Part shown: one piece after another, positions 35,638-44,715 of the stretch
Layout: every line of letters starts with the position of its first letter
How positions within the stretch are numbered: position 1 is the first letter of the stretch
Source of the DNA: Pseudomonas viridiflava
Lineage (GTDB): Bacteria > Pseudomonadota > Gammaproteobacteria > Pseudomonadales > Pseudomonadaceae
NCBI RefSeq assembly: GCF_900590755.1
Contig: NZ_UUOC01000053.1
Span: forward strand, 310,001-374,000
Length of the DNA: 64,000 nt
Reading direction: 5' to 3'
Notes under the pieces: model-generated
What the model saw: only the letters and a program-made list of their open reading frames with translations
What the model was told of the DNA's origin: nothing
Database searches by the model: none
Translations under genes and position numbers: made by a program

Positions 35638-36260
35638 CAGAATTTAACTTCCGGGGCTTTTTCCGAACCGGGTGTCGTGGCTTCGAAGTTCGGCCGAATC
35701 GGCAGATCGCTGTACATCACGGTGTGCCACAGCCGACCAGGGAAGGTGCGGATTTCGGTGTTGTATCGCTCAACCGAGGTGATGAAATCCCGACGCGCCA
35801 CGGCGATGCGGTTTTCGGTGCCTTCGAGCTGCGATTGCAGGGCGAGGAAGTTCTGGTTGGATTTCAGATCCGGATAGCGCTCGGAGACCACCATCAGGCG
35901 GCTCAAAGCACCCGTCAACTGGCCCTGTGCATCCTGAAACTGCTTGAGTTTGGCCGAATCGTTCAGGGTGCTGGCATCGACCTGGATCGACGTCGCCTTG
36001 GCCCGGGCCTCAATCACAGCGGTCAGAGTGTCCTGCTCCTGCTTCGCGTAGCCTTTGACGGTCTCCACCAGATTGGGGATCAGGTCGGCGCGGCGCTGAT
36101 ACTGGTTCTGCACCTGGGCCCAGGCAGACTTCACCTGCTCGTCGTAAGTCGGGATGTTGTTGATGCCGCAACCGGTCAGCATCGTACTGAGCACCATCAA
36201 CAGACTGGCGGCCCATGTGTAACGGCGGCCTCGGAAAGCCTCGCAGCGCTGTATTTGCAT
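35637..36260 (-). CDS. LemA family lipoprotein
   Basis: 207 aa with a signal and lipobox-like LTGC (residues about 28-31) in MVLSTMLTGCGINNIP, then the LemA helical domain: NQYQRRADLIPNLVETVKGY, EQDTLTAVIEARAKAT, and SNQNFLALQSQLEGTENRI. The start MQIQRCEAFRG follows AAGGGA. First gene of the lemA-TPM-TPM operon. Function of LemA proteins is not established. Confidence 0.93.
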   Translation of the reverse strand: MQIQRCEAFRGRRYTWAASLLMVLSTMLTGCGINNIPTYDEQVKSAWAQVQNQYQRRADLIPNLVETVKGYAKQEQDTLTAVIEARAKATSIQVDASTLNDSAKLKQFQDAQGQLTGALSRLMVVSERYPDLKSNQNFLALQSQLEGTENRIAVARRDFITSVERYNTEIRTFPGRLWHTVMYSDLPIRPNFEATTPGSEKAPEVKF

Positions 36261-36503
36261 TAGGTATGTCCCTTGTTTGTTACTTTTTGATTCTGAATGG
36301 CAAAGTGGCTTTAGCCAAAACAGAAGTTCCCCGGCATAATCCGTCGCCTGCGCCAGTTGAAAACCTGTGCGCTACAGATGCTCGGTGCGACAACAAGTTC
36401 AGCGGCCATCTGTAGCCCTGACCAACAACATGCACCAAAAACCAAAATAGCTGACTGCCTGTTATTTAACGCGAGTTGCGGGCAAACGCCTTGAGAATTA
36501 GTC

Positions 36504-38813
36504 ATGAATAAGCTGTGTTTACTCGGCCTTATGGTCGGTCTGGCAAGCCAGTCGGTGTTTGCTGCAAGCAATGTCAGCGCGCCGGCGACCACTAGCCAGG
36601 CGACGTTGCAAGCCAAAAACGCTTTCATCGGCAACCTGATGAAACAAATGACCCTCGACGAAAAGATCGGTCAATTGCGATTGATCAGTATCAGCCAGGA
36701 AGTGCCACAGCCGCTGATTCTCAAGGAAATTGCCGCGGGCCGTATCGGCGGCACCTTCAACTCCATTACGCGCTCGGAAAACCGCCCTCTGCAAGAGGCC
36801 GCTGTCGCCAAGAGCCGTCTGAAAATCCCGATGTTCTTCGCTTATGACGTGATCCATGGCCATCGGACCATTTTCCCGATCAGCCTGGGTCTGGCTGCCA
36901 GCTGGGACATGGCCGCCATTGCCGAGACCGGCCGGATTTCAGCCATCGAAGCCAGTGCCGACGGTCTGGACATGACCTTCGCGCCGATGGTGGATATTTC
37001 CCGTGATCCACGCTGGGGCCGCAGCTCCGAAGGCTTTGGCGAAGACACCTATCTGGTTTCGCGCATTTCCACCGAAATGGTCAAGTCGTTCCAGGGCCAG
37101 AAAGTCGCTTCGGCCGACAGCATCATGGCAGCCGTCAAACACTTCGCCTTATATGGCGCCGTTGAAGGCGGCCGCGATTACAACACCGTGGACATGAGCC
37201 CGACGCGCATGTACCAGGATTACCTGCCGCCTTACCGCGCAGGCATCGATGCAGGTGCTGGCGGTGTGATGATCGCGCTGAACTCCATCAATGGCGTGCC
37301 GGCCACATCCAACAAGTGGCTGCTGCAGGACCTGCTGCGCAAGGATTGGGGCTTCAAGGGCGTGACCATCAGCGACCACGGCGCGATCAAGGAATTGATC
37401 GACCATGGCATCGCCAAGGATTACCGCGAAGCCGCGAAGCTGGCCATCAAGGCTGGCGTTGACCTGAGCATGAACGACAAGGCTTACGGCGAAGAACTGC
37501 CGGGTCTGGTCAAGAGTGGCGAGGTTTCCATCAAGGAAATCGACAGCGCCGTGCGTGAAGTGCTGGGCGCCAAGTACGACATGGGCCTGTTCGCCAACCC
37601 GTACCTGCGGATCGGCGATGCCGCTCAGGACCCGGCCGACACTTATTCCGACGATCGCCTGCACCGCCCGGAAGCTCGGGACGTAGCGCGCAAAACCCTC
37701 GTCTTGCTGAAAAACGACAATGAAACCCTGCCACTGAAAAAGCAGGGCACCATCGCCGTGATCGGCAGCCTGGCGAAAAGCCAGCTGGACATGCTTGGCA
37801 GCTGGTCGGCCGCAGGTCGGCCGAATCAGTCAGTGACGGTTTATGACGGTCTGGCCAACGCGGTGGGCGACAAGGCAAAACTGCTTTATGCCCGTGGCGC
37901 CAACGTCAGCGATAGCGAACATATCCTCAACTACCTGAACTTCATCGAACATGAAGTCGAAGTTGATCCACGCCCTGCCCAGGAAATGATCGACGAAGCG
38001 GTGAAAACCGCTGAACAGGCCGACGTGATCGTGGCCGTGGTGGGCGAGTCCCGTGGCATGTCTCACGAATCCGCCAGCCGCAGCAGCCTGAACATTCCAG
38101 GCAAACAACAGGACCTGATCAAGGCACTGAAAGCCACCGGCAAACCGCTGGTGCTGGTATTGATGAATGGCCGTCCGCTGGTGCTGGTCGACGAAGTGAA
38201 ACAAGCCGACGCAATGCTGGAAACCTGGTTCCCAGGCACCGAAGGCGGCAACGCGGTGGCTGACGTACTGTTCGGCGATTACAACCCGTCAGGCAAACTG
38301 GCCATGTCTTTCCCGCGTTCGATTGGCCAGCTGCCGGTTTACTACGCGCACTTGAGCACTGGTCGTCCGTTCACCCCGGGCAAGCCTGGCAACTACACCT
38401 CGCACTACTATGAAGAAACCAACGGCGCGCTGTTCCCGTTTGGTTTTGGCCTGAGCTACACCCAGTTCGACGTGTCGGACATCAGCCTGTCGGCCAAGGA
38501 CATGCCGCGCAAAGGCAAACTGACTGCCAGCGTCACCGTGAAGAACACCGGCAAAGTAGCCGGTGAAACAGTGGTTCAGCTGTATCTGCACGATGTGGCC
38601 GCGTCCATCAGCCGTCCGGTGAAAGAGCTAAAAGGCTTCGAGAAAGTCATGTTGCAGGCCGGCGAAGAGAAAGTGGTGAGCTTCACCCTGAGCGAAGAAG
38701 ACCTGAAGTTCTTCAACCCGGACCTGAAATACGCCGCTGAAGCAGGCGAATTCAAGCTGATGATCGGCCTGGATTCCGAAGCGGTGAAAGAGACGAGTTT
38801 TAATTTGCTGTAA
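36504..38813 (+). CDS. bglX: Periplasmic beta-glucosidase
   Basis: Glycoside hydrolase family 3 enzyme of 769 aa with a signal peptide (MNKLCLLGLMVGLASQSVFA). Domain order: GH3 N-terminal barrel (about 50-355, substrate region GRSSEGFGED, nucleophile Asp291 in TISDHGAIKEL), GH3 C-terminal sandwich (about 395-620), fibronectin III-like domain (about 670-740). Releases glucose from the non-reducing end of beta-glucosides in the periplasm. Length fits E. coli BglX. Divergent from lemA, monocistronic, followed by a REPIN. Confidence 0.95.
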   Translation: MNKLCLLGLMVGLASQSVFAASNVSAPATTSQATLQAKNAFIGNLMKQMTLDEKIGQLRLISISQEVPQPLILKEIAAGRIGGTFNSITRSENRPLQEAAVAKSRLKIPMFFAYDVIHGHRTIFPISLGLAASWDMAAIAETGRISAIEASADGLDMTFAPMVDISRDPRWGRSSEGFGEDTYLVSRISTEMVKSFQGQKVASADSIMAAVKHFALYGAVEGGRDYNTVDMSPTRMYQDYLPPYRAGIDAGAGGVMIALNSINGVPATSNKWLLQDLLRKDWGFKGVTISDHGAIKELIDHGIAKDYREAAKLAIKAGVDLSMNDKAYGEELPGLVKSGEVSIKEIDSAVREVLGAKYDMGLFANPYLRIGDAAQDPADTYSDDRLHRPEARDVARKTLVLLKNDNETLPLKKQGTIAVIGSLAKSQLDMLGSWSAAGRPNQSVTVYDGLANAVGDKAKLLYARGANVSDSEHILNYLNFIEHEVEVDPRPAQEMIDEAVKTAEQADVIVAVVGESRGMSHESASRSSLNIPGKQQDLIKALKATGKPLVLVLMNGRPLVLVDEVKQADAMLETWFPGTEGGNAVADVLFGDYNPSGKLAMSFPRSIGQLPVYYAHLSTGRPFTPGKPGNYTSHYYEETNGALFPFGFGLSYTQFDVSDISLSAKDMPRKGKLTASVTVKNTGKVAGETVVQLYLHDVAASISRPVKELKGFEKVMLQAGEEKVVSFTLSEEDLKFFNPDLKYAAEAGEFKLMIGLDSEAVKETSFNLL

Positions 38814-38851
38814 GAACGACGAATAAAAACAATATCAAGTCAGCGGGCGCC

Positions 38852-38926
38852 CTGTAGGAGCTGCCGAAGGCTGCGAAAGCGGTGTGTCAGAAAAACCGCC
38901 TTCGCAGCCTTCGGCAGCTCCTACAG
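38852..38926. repeat. REPIN, CTGTAGGAGCTGCCGAAGGC family
   Basis: Inverted arms, 75 bp, 36 bp before the DctB-type kinase start. An upstream reading frame of the kinase (from 38884) runs through the right arm but is not a likely start. Confidence 0.92.
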
Positions 38927-38961
38927 GGCCAAGCCACTCCCGCAATGCAGGCCGCCCGCCC

Positions 38962-40731
38962 ATGCCCTTCACCTCCCGCACCTTACGCATCACCCTCTAT
39001 GCCCTGCTGATTCTCGCGGGCGTTGTGGTTTCGGCCGGGTTGGCGGTGCGACAGGCGCGGCTGCATGCGGTGGAAGATGATGCCGCCAGGGCGAGCACTC
39101 AGTTATCGCTATACGCCAACACGTTGCACACCCTGATCGAACGTTATCGCGCGCTGCCCGCCGTTCTGGCGCTGGATCCGGAGCTGCGTGCCGCCTTGAA
39201 TGGCCCGATCAACGCCCAAAGCCAGGATGCACTGAACCGCAAGCTGGAGCGCATCAACGGGGCGGCGCAATCTTCAACCCTCGAATTGCTCGACCGCCAC
39301 GGCCTGGCCATCGGTGCCAGCAACTGGCGTTTGCCCAGCAGTTACGTGGGTCACAATTACGGCTTTCGGCCTTACTTCCTGCAAACCATCGCAACTGGCG
39401 TCGGGCGCTTTTATGCCGTAGGCGTGACCAGCGGCATCCCCGGGTATTTCCTGTCCAACGCGGTCACCGGCGACCATGGCGAGTTTCTCGGTGCCATGGT
39501 GGTCAAGCTGGAGTTTCCCGATCTGGAGCACGAATGGGCGCAAGGTGATGACCTGCTACTGGTCAGCGACGCCAAGGGCATCGTGTTCATCGCCAATCAG
39601 CAAGGCTGGCGGTATCGGGAGTTGCGCTCCATCTCCACCCAGGATCGCGCCGAACTGCTTGCCACTCGCCAGTACGACAAGCAGCCGCTGTCCCCGCTGC
39701 CCCGCCGCGAGTTACGCACCTTCAACGAAAACAGCCACCTCACCCGCGTCGACGGGCCAGACGGTACCGCCGACTATTTATGGCAATCGTTGCCACTGCC
39801 GGGTGAAAACTGGACCCTGCACTTGCTGCGTAAACCCCAGGTCGCCAGCGAGGACACTCGCAATGCAGCCCTGGCCGCTGCGGGCACCTGGTTGACGTTG
39901 GTGTTTCTCGGGCTGTTCCTTTATCAACGCTGGCGTCTGGCACGGATGCGCGAACGCAGTCGCGACGAACTGGAGCGTCTGGTGCAGGAACGCACTCGTG
40001 ATCTGCACACCGCTCAGGAAGGCTTGGTGCAGTCGGCCAAACTGGCCGCGCTGGGGCAGATGTCGGCCGCACTGGCCCATGAGATCAACCAGCCACTGAC
40101 AGCCCAACGCATGCAACTGGCCACGTTACGATTGCTGCTCGATCACGGGCGCATCGACGATGCCTACAAGGCCATTGCCCCACTGGATCAGCAACTGACG
40201 CGCATGGCGGCGCTGACCGGGCATTTGAAAACCTTTGCCCGCAAAAGCCCCAGCGGCCTGCGCGAGCGCCTGGATCTGGCGGCGGTGATTGATCAGGCCC
40301 TGCTGTTGCTGGATTCACGGCTGCGCGATGAACACGTCGATTATGTCCTGAACCTGAGCCGCCCGGCCTGGGTACGTGGCGATGCCATTCGCCTTGAGCA
40401 AGTGATGATCAACCTGCTGCGCAACGCCCTGGATGCGCTGCGCGACAAGCCCGTCAAACGCCTGGAGATCCATATCGATGCTCAGGACAAGTGCTGGCGA
40501 GTCAGTGTCGCGGACAGTGGCGGTGGAATATCTCCCGAAAACCTGGCCAATATCTTCGACCCGTTTTTCACCACCAAACCGGTGGGTGACGGACTCGGGC
40601 TGGGACTGGCCGTGTCGTATGCCATCGTCCATGAACTGGGCGGCAAGCTGAGCGCTGAAAACAAGGATGACGGCGCGCTGTTCTCGTTCAGCCTGCCTAA
40701 CGACTATCTGGAGCCGGACCCTACATGTTGA
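38962..40731 (+). CDS. DctB/MifS-type sensor histidine kinase
   Basis: Inner-membrane sensor of 589 aa. Membrane helices at about 12-32 and 303-324 bound a periplasmic double-Cache region (PSSYVGHNYGFRPYFLQTIA). The kinase core has the phospho-acceptor His373 in ALAHEINQPLTAQRMQ, N-box ending LRNALDALR, and G boxes DSGGGISPENLANIFDPFF and GDGLGLGLAVSYAIV. It controls the following DctD-type regulator, whose start overlaps its end. In P. aeruginosa the related MifS/MifR pair governs 2-oxoglutarate uptake; the KgtP-like gene behind this pair points the same way, but DctB/dicarboxylates is the alternative. Confidence 0.88.
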   Translation: MPFTSRTLRITLYALLILAGVVVSAGLAVRQARLHAVEDDAARASTQLSLYANTLHTLIERYRALPAVLALDPELRAALNGPINAQSQDALNRKLERINGAAQSSTLELLDRHGLAIGASNWRLPSSYVGHNYGFRPYFLQTIATGVGRFYAVGVTSGIPGYFLSNAVTGDHGEFLGAMVVKLEFPDLEHEWAQGDDLLLVSDAKGIVFIANQQGWRYRELRSISTQDRAELLATRQYDKQPLSPLPRRELRTFNENSHLTRVDGPDGTADYLWQSLPLPGENWTLHLLRKPQVASEDTRNAALAAAGTWLTLVFLGLFLYQRWRLARMRERSRDELERLVQERTRDLHTAQEGLVQSAKLAALGQMSAALAHEINQPLTAQRMQLATLRLLLDHGRIDDAYKAIAPLDQQLTRMAALTGHLKTFARKSPSGLRERLDLAAVIDQALLLLDSRLRDEHVDYVLNLSRPAWVRGDAIRLEQVMINLLRNALDALRDKPVKRLEIHIDAQDKCWRVSVADSGGGISPENLANIFDPFFTTKPVGDGLGLGLAVSYAIVHELGGKLSAENKDDGALFSFSLPNDYLEPDPTC

Positions 40732-42053
40732 ACTCGGTGATTGTGGTGGACGATGAAGCGCCCATCCGTGAAGCGGTGGAGCAATGGCTATCGTTGTCGG
40801 GCTTCAATGTTCAGGTGTTCAGCCGTGCCGAGGAATGCCTGGCGCAGCTGCCTGAACACTTCCCCGGCGTGATCATGAGCGATGTGCGCATGCCGGGCAT
40901 GAATGGCATGCAATTGCTGGCCAGAATCCAGACGCTGGACGCCGACCTGCCAGTGATTCTGTTGACCGGTCACGGCGACGTGCCCATGGCGGTGGATGCC
41001 ATGCGCGAAGGCGCCTATGACTTTCTGGAGAAGCCTTTCAGCCCCGATACCCTGCTGCGCAACCTGCGCCGGGCACTGGAAAAACGTGAACTGATTCTGG
41101 AAAACCGCCGCCTGCATGAGCGTGCCGATGCCCGATCGCAGCTCGACGCGACCTTGCTCGGCGTGTCCCCTAGCCTGCAAACCTTGCGCGGCCAGGTGCT
41201 GGACTTGTCGCAACTGCCAGTCAACGTAGTGATTCGCGGCGAAACCGGCAGCGGCAAGGAGATGGTCGCCCGCTGCCTGCATGACTTCGGCCCACGTGCC
41301 GCCAAGCCCTTTGTTGCCCTCAACTGCGCGGCGATTCCTGAGCAACTGTTCGAGGCCGAACTGTTCGGCCACGAAAGCGGCGCGTTTACCGGGGCGCAAG
41401 GCAAGCGCATTGGCAAACTCGAATACGCCGACGGTGGCACGCTGTTCCTCGATGAAATCGAAAGCATGCCCCTGGCACAGCAGGTCAAACTGCTCCGCGT
41501 GCTGCAGGACAAGAAGCTGGAACGGCTGGGCTCCAACAAGGCCATTGATGTGGATTTACGCATCATCGCGGCGACCAAACCGGACTTGCTGGAAGAGTCC
41601 CGGGCCGGACGCTTTCGTGAGGACCTGGCCTATCGTCTGACCGTCGCCGAACTGCGCTTGCCGCCGTTGCGCGAGCGTCGTGAGGATATTCCAATGCTGT
41701 TCGCCCATTTCGCCAGGGCCGCGGCCGAGCGGTTGGGGCGCAAGGCACCTGAACTCAGCGGCGCAAGGCTCAGCGAGTTGCTGAGCCATGACTGGCCGGG
41801 AAATGTTCGAGAGCTGGCCAACGCGGCCGAACGGCAAGTACTGGGGCTATCTTCTTCACCCGAAACCAACACCGAACCCGGCCAATCCCTCGCCGCCCAG
41901 CAGGAAGCCTTCGAAGCTCAATGCCTGCGCGCCGCCCTCGCCCGCCACAAAGGCGACATCAAAGCCGTGCTCCACGAACTGCAACTGCCCCGCCGCACCC
42001 TGAATGAAAAGATGCAGCGTCATGGGTTGTTGCGGGAGATGTTTGTGGAGTGA
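40725..42053 (+). CDS. DctD/MifR-type sigma-54 response regulator
   Basis: 442 aa. Receiver (1-120) with VVDDEAPIREAV and phospho-acceptor Asp53 in MSDVRMPGMNG, a sigma-54 AAA+ domain (about 145-375) with Walker A GETGSGKE, the sigma-54 contact loop ESGAFTGAQGKR and Walker B GGTLFLDEIE, and a Fis-type HTH at the C terminus (ALARHKGDIKAVLHELQLPR). It overlaps the kinase gene by 7 bp. Expected to bind the two palindromes at 42194-42242 and activate the sigma-54 promoter of the KgtP-like gene. Confidence 0.92.
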   Translation: MLNSVIVVDDEAPIREAVEQWLSLSGFNVQVFSRAEECLAQLPEHFPGVIMSDVRMPGMNGMQLLARIQTLDADLPVILLTGHGDVPMAVDAMREGAYDFLEKPFSPDTLLRNLRRALEKRELILENRRLHERADARSQLDATLLGVSPSLQTLRGQVLDLSQLPVNVVIRGETGSGKEMVARCLHDFGPRAAKPFVALNCAAIPEQLFEAELFGHESGAFTGAQGKRIGKLEYADGGTLFLDEIESMPLAQQVKLLRVLQDKKLERLGSNKAIDVDLRIIAATKPDLLEESRAGRFREDLAYRLTVAELRLPPLRERREDIPMLFAHFARAAAERLGRKAPELSGARLSELLSHDWPGNVRELANAAERQVLGLSSSPETNTEPGQSLAAQQEAFEAQCLRAALARHKGDIKAVLHELQLPRRTLNEKMQRHGLLREMFVE

Positions 42054-42081
42054 TGCTCTTTTTAACAGCGGATTGATCCCC

Positions 42082-42173
42082 GTTGGAGCGAGGCTTGCCC
42101 GCGAAGACGGTATATCTAATTCAAAAAACTTTTTGAATTAACCGACCTCTTCGCGGGCAAGCCTCGCTCCAAC
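42082..42173. repeat. REPIN, TTGGAGCGAGGCTTGCCCGC family
   Basis: Second copy of the family seen at 13561. The centre contains a perfect hairpin AATTCAAAAA...TTTTTGAATT (about 42119-42139). It lies after the regulator gene and before the transporter's control region. Confidence 0.9.
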
Positions 42174-42193
42174 AGATCTGCGCGCGCAAGAAT

Positions 42194-42211
42194 TAAGCGG
42201 AATTCCGCTTA
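42194..42211. promoter_or_regulatory. Palindromic activator site 1
   Basis: Perfect 18-bp palindrome TAAGCGGAATTCCGCTTA. Core AGCGGAATTCCGCT (42196-42209) is repeated at 42229-42242, 33 bp apart, about three helical turns. Position about 75-90 bp before the sigma-54 promoter fits an upstream activator site for the adjacent regulator. Confidence 0.75.
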
Positions 42212-42228
42212 CCCACAATCCGCTAACA

Positions 42229-42242
42229 AGCGGAATTCCGCT
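42229..42242. promoter_or_regulatory. Palindromic activator site 2
   Basis: AGCGGAATTCCGCT, identical to the core of site 1. Lies about 44 bp before the GG of the sigma-54 promoter. Confidence 0.75.
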
Positions 42243-42284
42243 CATAAAACCCCGCAAACCCTTCTAATCCGGGCCTCCATCACC

Positions 42285-42300
42285 TGGCACAGCTCCTGCT
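42285..42300 (+). promoter_or_regulatory. Sigma-54 promoter of the KgtP-like gene
   Basis: TGGCACAGCTCCTGCT. The invariant GG (42286-42287) and GC (42298-42299) are separated by the canonical 10 bp. It lies 64 bp before the transporter start. Confidence 0.85.
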
Positions 42301-42363
42301 ATAGCCACAGTCAGGCTGCGCATTGACGCGCCACTCCTAAAAATAATGACTGCAAGGAACATG

Positions 42364-43689
42364 ATGGATACCTCCAACTCAATGCCTAATGGGTCGGCCA
42401 GCACGACCACTCCCGCAAAAACCACCTCATCGCGTCTCAAATCTATCTTCAGCGGCTCGGTCGGCAACATGGTCGAGTGGTACGACTGGTACGTCTACGC
42501 CGCTTTCTCGCTGTACTTCGCCAAAGCCTTCTTCCCCAAGGGCGACACCACTGCCCAACTGCTCAACACAGCTGCCATCTTCGCCGTAGGCTTTCTGATG
42601 CGCCCGATCGGTGGCTGGCTGATGGGTCTGTACGCCGACCGCAAGGGCCGCAAGGCAGCCTTGATGGCTTCGGTACTGTTGATGTGCTTCGGCTCACTGA
42701 TCATCGCGCTGACTCCTGGCTACGAAGTCATCGGTGTCGGCGCTCCGATACTGCTGGTCTTCGCCCGCTTGCTGCAGGGCCTGTCGGTGGGTGGCGAGTA
42801 CGGCACTTCAGCGACCTACCTCAGTGAGATGGCAACCAAGGAGCGACGCGGCTTCTTCTCCAGCTTCCAGTACGTGACCCTGATCTCCGGCCAGCTCATC
42901 GCGCTGGCGGTGTTGATCGTCCTGCAACAGACACTGACTACTGAACAGCTCTACGCGTGGGGCTGGCGTGTGCCGTTCGTGATCGGCGCCCTGTGTGCGG
43001 TGGTTGCGCTCTATTTGCGTCGCGGCATGGAGGAAACCGAGTCGTTCACCCGCAAGAAGAAAGAAAAATCCAAAGAAAGCCTGATGCGCACGTTGATGCG
43101 TCATCCCAAGGAGCTGCTGACAGTGGTCGGCCTGACCATGGGCGGTACCCTGGCTTTCTATACCTACACCACCTATATGCAGAAGTATCTGGTGAACACC
43201 GTCGGCATGAGCATCACCGACTCCACCACCATCTCTGCAGCGACACTGTTTCTGTTCATGGTGATCCAGCCTCTGGTGGGGGCGCTGTCGGACAAGATCG
43301 GCCGTCGTCCCATCCTGATTGCCTTCGGCGTCATGGGCACGCTGTGCACGGTGCCAATCCTGACAACGCTGCACACGATCCAGACATGGTGGGGCGCGTT
43401 CTTCCTGATCATGGCGGCGCTGATCATCGTCAGCGGCTACACCTCGATCAACGCGGTGGTTAAAGCCGAGCTGTTCCCGACCGAAATTCGCGCGCTGGGC
43501 GTGGGCTTGCCGTATGCCCTGACCGTGTCGATCTTTGGCGGTACTGCTGAATACATCGCGCTGTGGTTCAAGAGCATCGGCATGGAGACCGGTTATTACT
43601 GGTATGTCACCGCCTGCATCGCCTGTTCGCTGCTGGTGTATGTGTTCATGAAGGACACTCGCAAGCACTCGCGGATCGAAACCGACTGA
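42364..43689 (+). CDS. KgtP-like MFS 2-oxoglutarate/dicarboxylate permease
   Basis: Major facilitator of the metabolite:H+ symporter group, 441 aa, 12 membrane segments. Family motifs: GNMVEWYDWYVYAAFSLYFA at the first helix, GWLMGLYADRKGRKAAL (loop 2-3), RLLQGLSVGGEYGTSATYLS, and LSDKIGRRPILI in the second half. Substrate most likely 2-oxoglutarate or another dicarboxylate. ATGs at 42361 and 42364 are both possible; 42364 sits 6 bp after AAGGA. Expression should need RpoN and the adjacent two-component system. A strong terminator follows. Confidence 0.88.
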   Translation: MDTSNSMPNGSASTTTPAKTTSSRLKSIFSGSVGNMVEWYDWYVYAAFSLYFAKAFFPKGDTTAQLLNTAAIFAVGFLMRPIGGWLMGLYADRKGRKAALMASVLLMCFGSLIIALTPGYEVIGVGAPILLVFARLLQGLSVGGEYGTSATYLSEMATKERRGFFSSFQYVTLISGQLIALAVLIVLQQTLTTEQLYAWGWRVPFVIGALCAVVALYLRRGMEETESFTRKKKEKSKESLMRTLMRHPKELLTVVGLTMGGTLAFYTYTTYMQKYLVNTVGMSITDSTTISAATLFLFMVIQPLVGALSDKIGRRPILIAFGVMGTLCTVPILTTLHTIQTWWGAFFLIMAALIIVSGYTSINAVVKAELFPTEIRALGVGLPYALTVSIFGGTAEYIALWFKSIGMETGYYWYVTACIACSLLVYVFMKDTRKHSRIETD

Positions 43690-44042
43690 TACGTTATCAG
43701 CACGATTGATCAAGGGCGGCCCTGTATTGCAGGGCCGCCCTTTTTATTGAGAGTCATTCCTGATGCGCAACTTTCAAATTGGTGCAATTTTCAGCTAAAA
43801 ACCGAACATCATCTGCAATAAAAGTTACAGTTTTATTTTGTCAAGAGGGTTTATTACAAGATTTTTCATAGAAACGCACCACTTCAAAGCACCACCGCCT
43901 GAAAGGCCCGAATATAGCGCTCTCTGGCTTACTATCATTTTCAGCGATGGTCGGTAGCAATCCGATTAACTTCTTAATAAATCCTGGGCGCGTAGCATTC
44001 ACTCCATACCCAACTGACAAACACTTCGATTGGAGAACTACC
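43690..44042. other. Intergenic region before the repeat protein
   Basis: 353 bp. After the terminator the DNA is AT-rich with several T and A runs (43770-43870), probably containing the promoter of the secreted repeat protein. No gene, REP or palindromic operator was identified. Confidence 0.5.
43711..43746 (+). terminator. Rho-independent terminator
   Basis: Stem AGGGCGGCCCTG / CAGGGCCGCCCT, 5-nt loop, followed by five or more T. Confidence 0.93.
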
Positions 44043-44540
44043 ATGAAAACTAACAAACTGATTTTCGGCATCGCATTCTCTGTTCTGGCTTCAAGCGCGT
44101 TCGCAGCTCCACACCTGCCAAGCCTGCCAGGCAACAACAACACCAACCTGGTTGAGCCAACCTCCACTCTGACCGTTGCTGAAGGCGGCTCCAGGCACAC
44201 TAATGTGGGTGGCATCCGTCAGGCTGCTGATGGTTCCGATCACGTAGGTGCTAATCGTCTGGCTGCTGATGGCGCCGACCGTGTAGGTTCCAATCGCCAG
44301 GCTGCTGATGGCTCCGACCACGTAGGTGCAAATCGTCTGGCTGCTGATGGTGCTGACCGCGTAGGTGCAAATCGCCAGGCTGCTGACGGTTCTGACCACG
44401 TAGGTGCTAATCGTCTGGCTGATGATGGTTCCGACCGTGTAGGTGCAAATCGCCAGGCTGCTGACGGTTCCGACCATGTAGGTGCAAATCGTCTGGCGGC
44501 TGATGGCGCTGACCGTGTAGGTGCAAACCGTCTGATCTAA
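44043..44540 (+). CDS. Secreted 13-residue tandem-repeat protein
   Basis: 165 aa. Signal peptide MKTNKLIFGIAFSVLASSAF with cleavage near AFA-A, a linker (24-59), then eight tandem 13-residue units (60-163). Two unit types alternate strictly: QAADGSDHVGANR and LAADGADRVGANR; unit 6 is LADDGSDRVGANR. A degenerate unit (AEGGSRHTNVGGIR) precedes them. The repeats are rich in Asp, Asn and Gly, a composition seen in metal-binding or beta-solenoid proteins, but I know no function. The ATG at 44043 follows TTGGAG; the longer frame has no signal start. The gene stands alone with a hairpin after it. Confidence 0.85.
   Translation: MKTNKLIFGIAFSVLASSAFAAPHLPSLPGNNNTNLVEPTSTLTVAEGGSRHTNVGGIRQAADGSDHVGANRLAADGADRVGSNRQAADGSDHVGANRLAADGADRVGANRQAADGSDHVGANRLADDGSDRVGANRQAADGSDHVGANRLAADGADRVGANRLI
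44220..44531 (+). repeat. 39-bp tandem coding repeats (8 units)
   Basis: Eight direct repeats of 39 bp arranged as four 78-bp pairs, with base differences mostly at third positions (for example GGTTCC, GGCTCC, GGTTCT for Gly-Ser). Suggests expansion by duplication of a two-unit block. Confidence 0.92.
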
Positions 44541-44560
44541 CCGTCAGACGTGTCCCTTCT

Positions 44561-44590
44561 AGCCCGGCTTAATGCCGGGCTTAATCGTTC
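44561..44590 (+). terminator. Probable terminator after repeat protein
   Basis: Perfect hairpin AGCCCGGC-TTAAT-GCCGGGCT followed by a weak T stretch (TAATCGTT). Confidence 0.6.
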
Positions 44591-44715
44591 TGGGCTATTG
44601 CTAAATTCTGACGCAGCCTTTCTTGATGTGGCTCTTCTTGATGTGGCTCTTCTTGACCTGAGTCGGGCACTATGTGGTTTCTTTGCAGACGCCATCACGG
44701 CCACAGGAATCACCC

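Noticed and set aside
38884..38961. N-terminal extension of the DctB-type kinase
   Set aside because: Residues come from the REPIN right arm (PSQPSAAPTGP); the ATG at 38962 starts the first membrane helix region.
44091..44477. Minus-strand Thr/Ser/Ile repeat frame opposite the repeat protein
   Set aside because: Complement of the tandem repeat; no start site or signal, and the plus strand has both.
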